From: Streptosporangiaceae bacterium
GTDB taxonomy: Bacteria > Actinomycetota > Actinomycetes > Streptosporangiales > Streptosporangiaceae
Direction of reading: 5' to 3'
Length of the DNA: 64,000 nucleotides
Assembly (NCBI GenBank): GCA_025964695.1
Contig: JAOPYK010000017.1
Span: forward strand, 1-64,000
The notes under the pieces are model-generated. The model saw only the letters and a list, made by a program, of their open reading frames with translations, searched no databases and had not been told where the DNA came from. Shown one piece after another: positions 41,842-50,633 of this stretch (position 1 is its first letter; each line of letters begins with the position of its first letter). The position numbers and the translations under genes are program-made.

Positions 41842-42690
41842 TCAGGGCTGGGTGAGGATCTCTTGGCCGCCTTCGGTCACCAGAATGGTGTGCTCGAACT
41901 GGGCGGTGCGCTTGCGATCCTTGGTGAGGACGGTCCAGCCGTCCTTCCAGATCTCGTAGTCGATCGTGCCCAGGGTGAGCATCGGCTCGATAGTGAACGT
42001 CATGCCCGGCTGGATGAGCGCCGTGGCGTTCGGGTCGTCGAAGTGCGGGATGATCAGCCCGGAGTGGAACGTGGTGCCGATCCCGTGGCCGGTGAAGTCG
42101 CGGACGACACCGTACCCGAACCGCCGGGCATAGGACTCGATGACCCGGCCGATCACGTTGATCGCCCGGCCGGGGGCGGCGGCGCGGATGCCGCGCATCA
42201 TCGCCTCCCTGGTCCGCTCGACCAGCAGCCGGGACTCCTCGTCGACGTCTCCGACGAGGTAGGTCGCGTCCGTGTCGCCGTGCACGCCGTCGATGAAGGC
42301 GGTGATGTCGACATTGACGATGTCACCGTCGCGCAGCACCGTGTCGTCCGGGATCCCATGGCAGATGACCTCGTTGATCGAGGTGCACAGCGACTTGGGG
42401 AAGCCGCGGTAGCCGAGGGTCGACGGGTAGGCCCCGTGATCGAGCATGAACTCGTGCCCGATCCGGTCCAGCTCGTCGGTCGTGATGCCGGGCCGTACGT
42501 TCCGCCCGACCTCGTCCAGGGCCTGACCGGCTATCTTCCCGGCCACCCGCATCTTCTCGATGATCTCGGGGGTCTTGACGTCGGGCTCACCGGTCCGGGG
42601 CGTCTTCTTCCCGACGTACTCCGGCCGTGGGATGGCCGCCGGGACCTTGCGCAGGGGTGAAACGCGGCCAGGCCGAAGTAGCGTCGTCAT
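41842..42690 (-). CDS. map: Methionine aminopeptidase, type I
   Basis: The 282-residue enzyme removes N-terminal methionine. All five metal ligands are visible: Asp in VNVDITAF and GDTDATY, His in [11 protein letters not shown], Glu in TIEPML and Glu in QFEHTILV. A Pro-rich N-terminal extension of about 40 residues ([20 protein letters not shown]) resembles the SH3-binding-type extension of actinobacterial MetAP1c. TACACT lies 8 nt upstream of the ATG, suggesting a leaderless or near-leaderless message. Confidence 0.95.
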   Translation of the reverse strand: MTTLLRPGRVSPLRKVPAAIPRPEYVGKKTPRTGEPDVKTPEIIEKMRVAGKIAGQALDEVGRNVRPGITTDELDRIGHEFMLDHGAYPSTLGYRGFPKSLCTSINEVICHGIPDDTVLRDGDIVNVDITAFIDGVHGDTDATYLVGDVDEESRLLVERTREAMMRGIRAAAPGRAINVIGRVIESYARRFGYGVVRDFTGHGIGTTFHSGLIIPHFDDPNATALIQPGMTFTIEPMLTLGTIDYEIWKDGWTVLTKDRKRTAQFEHTILVTEGGQEILTQP

Positions 42691-42756
42691 ACGTCCTGAG
42701 TGTAGTTGCCCGAATCTGGGGACGATGTCGACACGTAGTCAAGATCGGGAGGTCTC

Positions 42757-42933
42757 ATGCCTGACGAGGATGACCGGTGGTGGTTCTGTCTCACGCACCA
42801 GCGGGTGGAGCACGGGCCCGGATGCCCGAACAAGGACCGGATGGGCCCGTACGACTCGGAGCAGGCCGCGGCGGGTGCCCTGGAACTCGCGCGGCAGCGC
42901 AACGAGGCCTGGCGGCGCCAGGACGACGACTGA
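42757..42933 (+). CDS. Small conserved actinobacterial protein (58 aa)
   Basis: A 58-codon gene with GGGAGG upstream of its ATG encodes MPDEDDRWWFCLTHQRVEHG, then CPNKDRMGPYDSEQAAAGALE and RNEAWRRQDDD. Similar short proteins with W-(F/Y)-C-L-x-H...C-x-N-K-x-R-(L/M)-G-P-Y are common in actinobacteria. The two Cys and two His could bind zinc. It is transcribed divergently from map. Function is unknown. Confidence 0.8.
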   Translation: MPDEDDRWWFCLTHQRVEHGPGCPNKDRMGPYDSEQAAAGALELARQRNEAWRRQDDD

Positions 42934-42939
42934 GCCGGG

Positions 42940-43563
42940 TCAGTCGGGGACGGCGCCACTGACCAGGTCGAGGATCTTGGCCAGCCGGTCGCGCAGTGAC
43001 GGGCGGCGCGCCGTCCCCCCGGCACCGTACCGCCCGCCGAGCGGTGTCCCGGCCGCGGCGCTGACCAGATGCTGGGCGCCGTCGAAGGAGATCAGCGCGT
43101 CGCGCCGCGGGACCGTCAGCGACTCGTGGGCCAGGCCCGTCAGTTCACGGTCGCCGCCGTCGAGGGTGAGGATCACCGCGCCGGTCCGGCGCGCGTCGTC
43201 GACCCGCTCCAGCAGCGGGACCGGGGCCGACTCGTCCTCGGCGACCACGAACAGGGTCTCGCCGCGCCGTGCCTCGGCCAGCCGGTCCAGGCCGACCCGC
43301 AGATGCGCGGGCGCGTCCGGCGGCGGCTCCCAGCGGACCAGCGTGGGCATCAGCTGCGGAATCGCGTGGTACCGGCTCTCGTCGTCGAGATGGGCGGCCA
43401 GGTGCCAGGGCTCTTCCTCGGGGGTGCCGAGCAGCAGCAGCCCACCCGGATCACGGGTGGAGGTGCGCAGCGCGCGGGCGAACTGGTGGGTCCGCTCCAG
43501 CCATCCGGTGGCGGAGAGGACCTCGCGCAACAGCGCGACTTGGTCGGCGTCCACGCCCTTCAT
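42940..43563 (-). CDS. Conserved hypothetical protein beside npdG
   Basis: The 207-residue protein starts MKGVDADQVALLREVLSATGWLERTHQFARAL. It has a GGLLLLGTPEEEPWHLAAHLDDESRYH segment and ends with a DALISFDGAQHLVSAAAG motif and a basic tail. Secondary structure looks alpha-beta with no membrane segment or signal peptide. I do not recognise the family. It is divergent from npdG, separated by 90 bp, and converges with the 58-residue protein gene. Confidence 0.7.
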   Translation of the reverse strand: MKGVDADQVALLREVLSATGWLERTHQFARALRTSTRDPGGLLLLGTPEEEPWHLAAHLDDESRYHAIPQLMPTLVRWEPPPDAPAHLRVGLDRLAEARRGETLFVVAEDESAPVPLLERVDDARRTGAVILTLDGGDRELTGLAHESLTVPRRDALISFDGAQHLVSAAAGTPLGGRYGAGGTARRPSLRDRLAKILDLVSGAVPD

Positions 43564-43653
43564 GGTGCCGTAAGGAAGACGGTACTGACGGTGATTGGCC
43601 AGGTTCGGCAGGTCAGTGGAGCTCCGCTCAGATCGTCCTGGCAGGATCGGGAT

Positions 43654-44361
43654 ATGACGCAACAGCACAAGAGCCCCTACGACCTGCCGGACGTGAGCGG
43701 TCTGTCGATCGGCATCCTGGGTGGCACCGGAGACCAGGGCAAGGGCCTGGCCAGGCGGTTCGCGCTGGCCGGTCACCAGGTGATCATCGGTTCGCGCAAC
43801 GCCGGCCGGGCCCAGCAGGCCGCCGACGAGATCAAGGACTCCCTGGGGTCCGGGGACGGCGCGGCCCCGCGCGGCGCGGAGAACGACGCCGTCGCGGCGG
43901 AAGCCGACGTCGTGATCGTCGCGGTGCCCTGGGACGGCCACAAGGCGACTCTCGAGTCGTTGCGCACCGAGCTCACCGGGAAGATCGTCATCGACTGCGT
44001 CAACCCGATCGGCTTCGACAAGCAGGGTTCCTTCGCCCTCCCCGTCGAGGAGGGCAGCGCCGCACAGCAGGCGGCCGCCGTGCTCACCGAGAGCCGGGTC
44101 GTCGCCGCGTTCCACCACGTGTCCGCGGTGCTGTTGCTCGATCCCTCGATCGAAGAGGTCAACCTGGACGTGCTCGTCCTCGGCGACGAGCGCGAGGCCA
44201 CCGACCTGGTCCAGGCGCTGGCGGGGCGGATCCCCGGGATGCGTGGCGTTTACGCGGGCCGGCTCCGCAACGCCCACCAGGTCGAGGCGCTGACCGCCAA
44301 CCTCATCTCCATCAACCGCCGCTACAAGGCACACGCGGGCTTCCGCGTCACCGACATCTGA
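43654..44361 (+). CDS. npdG: F420-dependent NADP reductase (NPDR/Fno family)
   Basis: The 235-residue protein has the Rossmann motif IGILGGTGDQGKGLARRFALAGHQVIIGSRN, with the G-S-R that binds the NADP phosphate. It also has VIVAVPWDGHKATL, VIDCVNPIGFDKQG and FHHVSAVLL. These match NADPH:F420 oxidoreductases, which transfer hydride between NADPH and coenzyme F420. This is good evidence that the host makes F420. The start follows CAGGAT-N6, so the message is probably leaderless. Confidence 0.93.
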   Translation: MTQQHKSPYDLPDVSGLSIGILGGTGDQGKGLARRFALAGHQVIIGSRNAGRAQQAADEIKDSLGSGDGAAPRGAENDAVAAEADVVIVAVPWDGHKATLESLRTELTGKIVIDCVNPIGFDKQGSFALPVEEGSAAQQAAAVLTESRVVAAFHHVSAVLLLDPSIEEVNLDVLVLGDEREATDLVQALAGRIPGMRGVYAGRLRNAHQVEALTANLISINRRYKAHAGFRVTDI

Positions 44362-44495
44362 CCCGCCCGAGGGTACGGCCGGTACGGATCAGGGTCCGCA
44401 CCGAGTAGCGCGGGGCCCCTGCGGAACCGGGCACGGCGCTCTACCATCTGAGTGGTATGCCCCGTACGGGGTGACCTCTCCGACAGGGGCCCACA

Positions 44496-44840
44496 GTGCG
44501 CCAGCCCAGTTCCGCCGATCCGTGGAGCAACTTCCTCGATCCCTCCGATGACCGCTCCGGCGGTCAGCGGACCCCCGCATACCTCACGGAGGGCCACGGA
44601 CACGGGCCGGAGGACACCGACGCCGACGCCGGGCTCTCCGAGCCCGGCCGCCGGATGCTGAACCTCCTCGGCTCCGACCGGGGAGCGCTGCCGATCGAGC
44701 AGGTGGCGCAACGTCTCGACATGGGGCTGCTGGACGTCGCCGAGACCGTCCGCGTCCTGACGACCAGGGGGCTGATCCGGGTCCGGCAGACCGGTGTCCG
44801 GGAAACCGTGGAACTGACCGAACGCGAGTCCGGCGACTGA
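44496..44840 (+). CDS. Small winged-helix protein
   Basis: The 114-residue protein has a disordered acidic/His-rich N-terminus (1-48) and a C-terminal winged-helix fold (about 49-108): RRMLNLLGSDRGALPIEQVAQRLDMGLLDVAETVRVLTTRGLIRVR. This resembles MarR/ArsR-type wings but lacks a named-family signature. It precedes the membrane-protein gene by 3 bp, so the two should be one transcript. It could be a DNA-binding regulator or a protein-interaction module. The GTG start is assigned by length only. Confidence 0.7.
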   Translation: MRQPSSADPWSNFLDPSDDRSGGQRTPAYLTEGHGHGPEDTDADAGLSEPGRRMLNLLGSDRGALPIEQVAQRLDMGLLDVAETVRVLTTRGLIRVRQTGVRETVELTERESGD

Positions 44841-44843
44841 CGG

Positions 44844-45533
44844 ATGAGTTCCCTGGGCCCCTATCTCATCGTCGCCGCGCTGGGCGGACTGGTCGGCGCC
44901 GCCGAGCTCATCTCCCGCTATCGCGATCGGCCCGCCTCGCTGGCCCGGGTGATCAGCACCTGGGCGTACGTCCTGATCAACGCCGGTGCCGGGGCGACCG
45001 CGCTGCTGCTCATCCACATCTTCGAGTGGGACTTCGGCGCCTCCGCCTCCACCCCTGGCGCGCGCGGCGCCGTCCAGGTGATGGTGGCCGGCTTCGGGTC
45101 GATGGCGCTGTTCCGCAGCGCGCTGTTCACCGTGCGCATCCACGACCAGGACGTGGCCGTGGGCCCGAGCACCCTGCTGACCGCGCTGCTGGCCGCGGCG
45201 GACCGCGGGGTCGATCGCATGGTGGCCCAGAACCGGTCCGCCAAGGCGCGATCGATCATGACGCACGTCTCCTTCGCCAGATCGCGGCTGGCGCTGCCCA
45301 CCCTCTGCCTGGCGCTGCTGCAGAACGTTTCGGCCGAGGACCAGCGGGACCTGCGCACAGCCGTGGACGCGCTGGCCGGCAGCAAGATGAGCGACACGCA
45401 GAAGGCGCTCAACCTCGGCCTGCTGCTGATGAACGTCGCCGGCGCCGACGTGGTCGAGGCCGCGGTCAAGACGCTGCACGACGAGATCAAGGCCGACCCC
45501 GCTCCCAAACCGGTGGAGGAGTCCGCCGCCTGA
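44844..45533 (+). CDS. Three-helix membrane protein paired with a winged-helix protein
   Basis: The 229-residue protein has three N-terminal membrane segments (YLIVAALGGLVGAAELI, ISTWAYVLINAGAGATALLLIHIF and AVQVMVAGFGSMALFRSALF). A soluble helical domain of about 120 residues follows (SARSIMTHVSFARSRLALPTLCLALLQN, MSDTQKALNLGLLLMNVAGADVVEAAVKTL). The motif SRYRDRPA after helix 1 looks conserved. I do not recognise the family. The tight pairing with a small wHTH protein suggests a sensory or effector unit. Confidence 0.7.
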   Translation: MSSLGPYLIVAALGGLVGAAELISRYRDRPASLARVISTWAYVLINAGAGATALLLIHIFEWDFGASASTPGARGAVQVMVAGFGSMALFRSALFTVRIHDQDVAVGPSTLLTALLAAADRGVDRMVAQNRSAKARSIMTHVSFARSRLALPTLCLALLQNVSAEDQRDLRTAVDALAGSKMSDTQKALNLGLLLMNVAGADVVEAAVKTLHDEIKADPAPKPVEESAA

Positions 45534-45540
45534 TCTCGTG

Positions 45541-45584
45541 CGCCCCGATGACGGTACGGCCTCTGCCGCACCATCACCGGGGCG
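45541..45584 (-). terminator. 19-bp hairpin downstream of panB
   Basis: Arms 45541-45559 and 45566-45584 enclose a 6-nt loop. In minus-strand RNA all 19 positions pair, three of them as G-U. In plus-strand RNA those three become A-C mismatches. The hairpin therefore seems selected as the terminator for panB rather than for the plus-strand gene. Confidence 0.65.
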
Positions 45585-45649
45585 AGACGTCCCGCGAGGC
45601 CGCTTTCCCTGCGCTGATCCCGGCGCGCCGGCCAGGATCAGCGGCGGGA

Positions 45650-46495
45650 TCAGTGGTAGGCGTGCTCGGGGGCGGGGAAGGCGCCGCCCACGACCTCGTC
45701 GGCGAACGACTTGGCGGCACCGGTCAGGATGCCCGCCACGTCGGCGTAGGTCTTCACGAACTTGGCCGTCCGCGGGCTCAGCCCGGCCATGTCCTGCCAG
45801 ACCAGCACCTGGGCGTCGCACTCGGCACCGGCGCCGATGCCGATGGTCGGGATGGACAGCGCCGCGGTGACCCGCGCGGCGAGGTCCTCGGGCACGCACT
45901 CGAGGACCACGGCGAAGGCGCCGGCCGCCTCGAGCGCCTTGGCGTCGGACATCAGCTGCTCACCGGACTCGCCGCGGCCCTGTACCCGGTAGCCGCCGAA
46001 CACGTTGACCGACTGCGGGGTCAGACCGAGGTGGCCCATCACCAGGATGCCGGCCGCGACCATGGCCTCGGCCTGCGGGAGCACCCGGCGGCCGCCCTCG
46101 AGTTTGACCGCGTGCGCGCCGGCCTCCTTGAGGAAGCGGGAGGCGGTGGTGAGGGCGTCGCCGACCCCGGTCTGGTATGAGCCGAACGGCAGATCGGCGA
46201 CGACCATGGCGCGCTGGGAACCGCGGACGACCGCGGCGGTCAGCGGGATCAGATCGTCGACGGTGACCGGGATCGTCGAGTCGTAGCCGTACACGACCAT
46301 CGCGGCGGAGTCGCCGACGAGCAGGACCGGGATGCCGGCCTCGTCGAAGACTCGTGCGGTCAGGGCGTCGTACGCGGTGAGCATCGGCCACTTCTCGCGC
46401 CGCTCCTTCGCGGCGGCGATGTCGCGTACGGTGACCCGTCGCCCGCTCTGGCCGCCGTAGAGAGTGGTCGGCTGGGCAGGGTTGGTGAAAGACAC
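45650..46495 (-). CDS. panB: 3-methyl-2-oxobutanoate hydroxymethyltransferase
   Basis: The 281-residue (beta/alpha)8 enzyme makes ketopantoate, the first committed step of pantothenate and CoA synthesis. Conserved blocks are [27 protein letters not shown] (with the Mg2+-binding Asp), [32 protein letters not shown] and [20 protein letters not shown] chose GTG 46495 with GGAGGT upstream rather than GTG 46507, which lies on that ribosome site. panC and panD are not in the window. Confidence 0.96.
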   Translation of the reverse strand: MSFTNPAQPTTLYGGQSGRRVTVRDIAAAKERREKWPMLTAYDALTARVFDEAGIPVLLVGDSAAMVVYGYDSTIPVTVDDLIPLTAAVVRGSQRAMVVADLPFGSYQTGVGDALTTASRFLKEAGAHAVKLEGGRRVLPQAEAMVAAGILVMGHLGLTPQSVNVFGGYRVQGRGESGEQLMSDAKALEAAGAFAVVLECVPEDLAARVTAALSIPTIGIGAGAECDAQVLVWQDMAGLSPRTAKFVKTYADVAGILTGAAKSFADEVVGGAFPAPEHAYH

Positions 46496-46630
46496 GTCGA
46501 CCTCCACAGTCTCGAGGCGCCACGGTGGCGTACCCGGACGGAATCGATGATCCCACGGACAAAACGGATGCGGTACCCCCTGGAATTCCAGATCCGTGTG
46601 GCCTCCGCCGCGTGGTCTCCAGTTACGAAA

Positions 46631-46696
46631 CGATACGGTTGCGTATCTAAGGAATGCCTCATACGCTTTGGCTGTTTACGAAACGCGAACGTATCG
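46631..46696. promoter_or_regulatory. Two TetR-type operators upstream of the MFS gene
   Basis: CGATACG-N4-CGTATCT at 46631-46648 and CGAAACG-N4-CGTATCG at 46679-46696 each match the palindrome CGATACG-N4-CGTATCG with one change. Their centres are 48 bp apart and bracket the likely promoter. They are the probable binding sites of the TetR protein encoded after the transporter. Confidence 0.75.
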
Positions 46697-46727
46697 TTAG
46701 AGCTCTACCGTGCTTCGAAGGAGAAAA

Positions 46728-48302
46728 ATGGACCCGCAGCCGTCATCCCAGGGGTCGGGATCCGGCGTGCACAACCGGCGCTGGTACATCCTCGGCGTCC
46801 TGGTCGTCAGCCTGCTCGTCGTCGTTCTGGACAACACGGTCCTTAACGTCGCCCTCAAGACCATCGCCGACCCGAAGGAAGGCCTCGGCGCGACCCAGAG
46901 CCAGCTCGAATGGGCGATCAACTCCTACACACTCGTTTTCGCCGGCCTGCTGTTCACCTTCGGCGTCATCGGCGACCGCATCGGCCGCAAGCGCATGCTC
47001 ATCATCGGCATGCTGCTGTTCGGCCTGTCCTCGCTCGTCTCGTCCTACGCGACCAGCCCCGACCAGCTCATCTGGGCCCGCGCGGCCATGGGGCTGGGCG
47101 GCGCGGCGATCATGCCGCAGACCTTGTCCATCATCTCCAACGTCTTCGAACCGCGCGAGCGCGGCAAGGCCATCGGGCTCTGGGCGGGTGCCGTCGGCAT
47201 CGGCATCGCCATCGGCCCGGTGACCGGAGGTCTGCTGCTCGACCACTTCTGGTGGGGCTCGGTCTTCCTGATCAACGTGCCGATCATCATCGCGGGCGTC
47301 ACGGGGATCGTGCTGATGGTCCCCGAGTCGCGCAATCCGAGCCCGGCCAAGATCGACTCGCTTGGCGTGCTGCTGTCCATCGCCGGCCTGGTGCTGGTGA
47401 CCTACGGCATCATCGAGGGCGGCAACAAGGCCACCTGGACGGCGCCGAGTGTGCTCGGCCCCATCGTCGGCGGTGTTCTCGTGCTGGCGCTGTTCATCTG
47501 GTACGAGTCCCGCATCGCGCACCCGGCGCTGAACGTGAAGCTCTTCAGGGACCCGCGTCTGTCGGCGTCGGTCGGTGCGATCACGCTGGTCTTCTTCGGC
47601 ATGGCCGGAGTGTTCTTCTTCGTGTCGATCTACCTGCAGAGCGTCCGCGACTACAGCCCGCTCCAGGCCGGTCTGCTCACCCTGCCGTTCGCCGCCGCGC
47701 AACTGATCTTCTCGCCGCGCAGTGCCGGCATGGTTCAGCGGTTCGGCGCCAAGGCGACCACGACCACGGGCCTGATCGTGGTGCTCCTCGCGATCATCAG
47801 CTATCAGTTCCTGACCGTGGACTCACCGATCTGGGTGCTCGAGGTGGGCTTCTTCCTGCAGGGCGCGGGGATGGCCAACGTCATGCCGCCGGCCACCAAC
47901 GCCGTCATGTCCGTGCTCCCGCGCGAGGAGGCGGGGTCGGGCTCGGCCCTGACCAACGTCTCCCGCCAGGTGGCGGTCGCGCTCGGCGTCGCCGTCCTCG
48001 GTTCGGTGGTCTCCTCCATCTACCGTGACGAGATGACCCCGCACCTGACCGGGCTGCCCAAGGTGGCGGGCGACTCCATCGGAGCGACCACGGGCATCGC
48101 GGACAAGCTGCACCTGCCCGCGGACCGGCTGGTCGACTTCGGGCACACCGCCTTCGTCGACGGCATGCACGTGGCCTCGGGGATCTCCGCCGTCATCACG
48201 CTGATGGGCGTGCTGGTCGTCCTCAAGTGGATGCCGGGACGCGCCAAGGCCGACGCGGCGGATGCCGCGGCGGCACGGCAGCGGGAAACCGCGGATGTAT
48301 GA
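46728..48302 (+). CDS. DHA2-type MFS drug efflux transporter
   Basis: The 524-residue protein has about 14 membrane helices. The DHA2 (EmrB/QacA) signatures are present: LLVVVLDNTVLNVAL in helix 1 (motif D1), GDRIGRKRMLIIG after helix 2 (motif A), and GAVGIGIAIGPVTGGLL in helix 5 (motif C of antiporters). It would expel a hydrophobic drug or metabolite by proton antiport. The ATG at 46728 has AAGGAGA 4 nt upstream; the ATG at 46710 would overlap it. It forms an operon with the downstream tetR and carries two operator palindromes upstream. Confidence 0.93.
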   Translation: MDPQPSSQGSGSGVHNRRWYILGVLVVSLLVVVLDNTVLNVALKTIADPKEGLGATQSQLEWAINSYTLVFAGLLFTFGVIGDRIGRKRMLIIGMLLFGLSSLVSSYATSPDQLIWARAAMGLGGAAIMPQTLSIISNVFEPRERGKAIGLWAGAVGIGIAIGPVTGGLLLDHFWWGSVFLINVPIIIAGVTGIVLMVPESRNPSPAKIDSLGVLLSIAGLVLVTYGIIEGGNKATWTAPSVLGPIVGGVLVLALFIWYESRIAHPALNVKLFRDPRLSASVGAITLVFFGMAGVFFFVSIYLQSVRDYSPLQAGLLTLPFAAAQLIFSPRSAGMVQRFGAKATTTTGLIVVLLAIISYQFLTVDSPIWVLEVGFFLQGAGMANVMPPATNAVMSVLPREEAGSGSALTNVSRQVAVALGVAVLGSVVSSIYRDEMTPHLTGLPKVAGDSIGATTGIADKLHLPADRLVDFGHTAFVDGMHVASGISAVITLMGVLVVLKWMPGRAKADAADAAAARQRETADV

Positions 48303-48316
48303 GAAGTTGAGTACCG

Positions 48317-48922
48317 ATGACCGAGACGACTGACCGTTTTGCTCCGCGGCCGCCCGGCCGGCCGCGGAGCGAGCGCGCCGAGAGGGCGATCATCGAGGCG
48401 ACGCTCGACCTTCTCATCGAGGAGGCGGGCGTCGCCGGCCTGACCATCGAGGCCGTGGCCGCCCGGGCGGGGGTCGGCAAGACCACGATCTACCGGCGGT
48501 GGGCCAACAAGGAGGCGCTCATCGTCGACGCCCTCGCCACCCTCAAGGAGCCTGTCCCGCCGCTGGCCGGCGTGACGGCGCGGGACGATCTGATCACGCT
48601 GACCGAGGCCATCAGGCCGCCCGGTGACCGGCGTTTCGACTGCGCCTGGCACATCCTCGGCGGGGCGGCCAAGCATCCCGACCTCGTCCGGAAGTTCCAG
48701 CGGGACGTCCTCGAACCACGTCGCCAGATCTTCCGGGAAGTGCTCAGCCGCGGCGTCGCCAGCGGAGAGTTCCGCGGTGATCTGGACATCGAGGTCGCGC
48801 TGGCGATCATCATCGGTGCCATGACCCTGCAGTTGCGCGGCCTCGCTCTGGACGAGACGCTGCCCGGGGACTTCGCCCTGAAAGTGGTGGAAACCGCGCT
48901 GCGCGGCTTCTCGCCCAATTGA
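48317..48922 (+). CDS. TetR/AcrR-family repressor of the efflux gene
   Basis: The 201-residue protein has an N-terminal TetR helix-turn-helix (about 22-68; AIIEATLDLLIEEAGVAGLTIEAVAARAGVGKTTIYRRWANKEALI). Its helical ligand-binding domain ends ALRGFSPN. It is 14 bp downstream of the transporter and most likely represses this operon through the CGATACG-N4-CGTATCG sites. The stop codon TGA (48920-48922) lies within TTGAC, the terminal sequence of the IS remnant, so the C-terminus was set or trimmed by that insertion. Confidence 0.92.
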   Translation: MTETTDRFAPRPPGRPRSERAERAIIEATLDLLIEEAGVAGLTIEAVAARAGVGKTTIYRRWANKEALIVDALATLKEPVPPLAGVTARDDLITLTEAIRPPGDRRFDCAWHILGGAAKHPDLVRKFQRDVLEPRRQIFREVLSRGVASGEFRGDLDIEVALAIIIGAMTLQLRGLALDETLPGDFALKVVETALRGFSPN

Positions 48923-49148
48923 CGTCCTCTCCGCCCTAAAGGCCGGAGATTCCCGTCTGCCGCATGTGCGGCTCCGAGTGGGTTCCCGCTTCACCGCGCG
49001 GTGCCGGAACGAGTCCCGGTCTTACCTCCGCTCCACGGGCGTCCAGGGTTTCCGCCTGCCCGGCGGCGACCTTGCGTCCCTCGGTCTTGATGTTGATCGC
49101 CGCGTTGACATCGCGGTCGTGGGCGATGCACTTGCCAACCCACTCGTC
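48919..49148 (-). mobile_element. Decayed IS200/IS605-type right end with tnpB 3' fragment
   Basis: From about 49145 to 48936 on the minus strand the frame reads [20 protein letters not shown], then [29 protein letters not shown] and a final GISGL. This is the typical TnpB C-terminus: the last zinc-ribbon Cys, the RuvC-III Asp in HDRDVNAA, and the tail. Most of the gene is missing. It continues into GGAATCTCCGGCCTTTAGGGCGGAGAGGACGTCAA-like right-end sequence stopping at 48919. The element cannot encode a working nuclease or transposase. Confidence 0.75.
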
Positions 49149-49162
49149 AGCCCACTCGTCAG
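49139..49162. repeat. 12-bp tandem duplication at the tnpB relic/adaptor gene junction
   Basis: CCCACTCGTCAG is present twice in direct tandem (49139-49150 and 49151-49162). The second copy contains the stop codon of the adjacent adaptor gene. Confidence 0.8.
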
Positions 49163-50511
49163 TGGGGGAGCAGCACGCGGTCGCCGGCGACGAGGCCGGA
49201 GCGGATCTCGACGTACTGGTCGCCGCGTACGCCGATCTGCACCGCACGGGTGCTGGTGGCCGTGCCGTGCTCGACCCGGACGGTGGCGGACCCGTTTGAG
49301 CCGGGGCCGACGGCCGCGGCCGGGACGTACAGCGTGCCGTCCGATTCACGCACGGTGACCTGGACCGTCGCGGTCTGGCCCAGCAGCAGCCCCTTCGGCA
49401 CCTGGTCGAAGGCGATCATCACGCCGTACTGCACCAGAGTGCCGGTGGTCGTGGCGGCGGGGTCGATATGGGTGACACTGCCGTCGTACGACTGGCCCGA
49501 CCGGGTGGCGAGGGTGATCGTGGCGGCCTGCCCGATCTTCAGCTCGGCCACCTCGGTCTGCGAGAACTTCGCCTGGACCTGCAGCTCGTTCAGGTCGCCG
49601 ATGGTGACGAAGCCGCTCGCGCCCGGTCCGCTCACCTGGCTGCCCACCGTGCCCGCCACCGTCAGCACGGTGCCGTCGATGGGAGCCGTGATGACGGTCC
49701 CGGCCAGGGCACGCCTGGCCTGGTCAAGAGTCACCTGGGACTTGACCACCTGGGCCTCGGCCTGTGCCTTGGTGGTCGGGGCGCTCTGGACGCCGCCGCC
49801 TCCCGCGCCGCCCTGGCCGCCGGACTGCGGGGTCTGTGACGCGCCGCCGCCCGTCCCGCAGGCGGACGCGCCGCCCTTGCCGGATCCGGCCGGAGCGGCG
49901 GACGTGGTCGGCCGTGGGGTGGCCGTCGGCCGCGGCGCCGGCGTGGGCTGCGCCGTGGGCCGGGGCGTCGCGGTGACCGAGACAGTGGGATTGGCAGTGG
50001 GCTTGGCGGTCGGTTTGGTGGTGGGTTTGGTGGTGGGCTTGGACGGCCCTCCCGACGGCCGCGGCGATTGGGTGGCCGCCGCGGCCCCGGAGCCCTTACC
50101 GGCAGAGCAGGCCGACGGCGACGCGCTGGCCGTGCCGGCCTTGGCATAGGCATCGTTGGCGGCCGCCAGTGCCGCCACGGCGGCGTTCACCTGCTCCTGG
50201 GCCTGGGTGGCGTCCAGCCGGGCGAGGATGCGCCCGGCCTTCACCATCTGCCCGGTCATGACGCCGACCTTGGTGACCGTCCCGGAGGTACCGAAGCCCA
50301 CCTCGCGGATCTTCGCGCTCTGTACGTTGCCGGCCGCGCTGACCGTGGCGGTGACATTGCCCTGGCGGACGCTCACGTAGGAGATCCGGGCCGGTACGTC
50401 ACCCCCGACCGCCATCAGCGAGCCGCCCACGATGACCAGGGCCCCGAGGGCGACGAGCGCGGTTCTGGGGCCTCCCGGCGGCCGGCGGATCGGGAACGCG
50501 CGCGAATTCAT
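49159..50511 (-). CDS. MacA/HlyD-like periplasmic-type adaptor protein
   Basis: The 450-residue membrane-fusion protein has an N-terminal anchor helix ([18 protein letters not shown]). The first lipoyl half is [32 protein letters not shown], followed by helices with [32 protein letters not shown]. The second lipoyl half ([22 protein letters not shown]) and beta-barrel region ([21 protein letters not shown]) follow. Between the two helices there is a long Pro/Thr-rich stretch (KPT, RPT and NPT repeats, about residues 150-205). No ABC gene is on this strand; it diverges from a second adaptor with its own ABC transporter. Confidence 0.87.
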   Translation of the reverse strand: MNSRAFPIRRPPGGPRTALVALGALVIVGGSLMAVGGDVPARISYVSVRQGNVTATVSAAGNVQSAKIREVGFGTSGTVTKVGVMTGQMVKAGRILARLDATQAQEQVNAAVAALAAANDAYAKAGTASASPSACSAGKGSGAAAATQSPRPSGGPSKPTTKPTTKPTAKPTANPTVSVTATPRPTAQPTPAPRPTATPRPTTSAAPAGSGKGGASACGTGGGASQTPQSGGQGGAGGGGVQSAPTTKAQAEAQVVKSQVTLDQARRALAGTVITAPIDGTVLTVAGTVGSQVSGPGASGFVTIGDLNELQVQAKFSQTEVAELKIGQAATITLATRSGQSYDGSVTHIDPAATTTGTLVQYGVMIAFDQVPKGLLLGQTATVQVTVRESDGTLYVPAAAVGPGSNGSATVRVEHGTATSTRAVQIGVRGDQYVEIRSGLVAGDRVLLPH

Positions 50512-50633
50512 GAGGCATCACCATGCCCATGGCACGTCACAGACGGCTGAAGCCGACCTGGGAGTTTCCTGTGGAACCCGGACTCACAGGCAACTTTCAG
50601 GGACAGCCCAAGTTCACCCAAGCCGGGCCGTGA

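Noticed and set aside
49731-50153. Arg/Pro-rich frame opposite or alongside the adaptor linker
   Set aside because: It is the frame-shifted image of the Pro/Thr-rich linker repeats in the adaptor gene.
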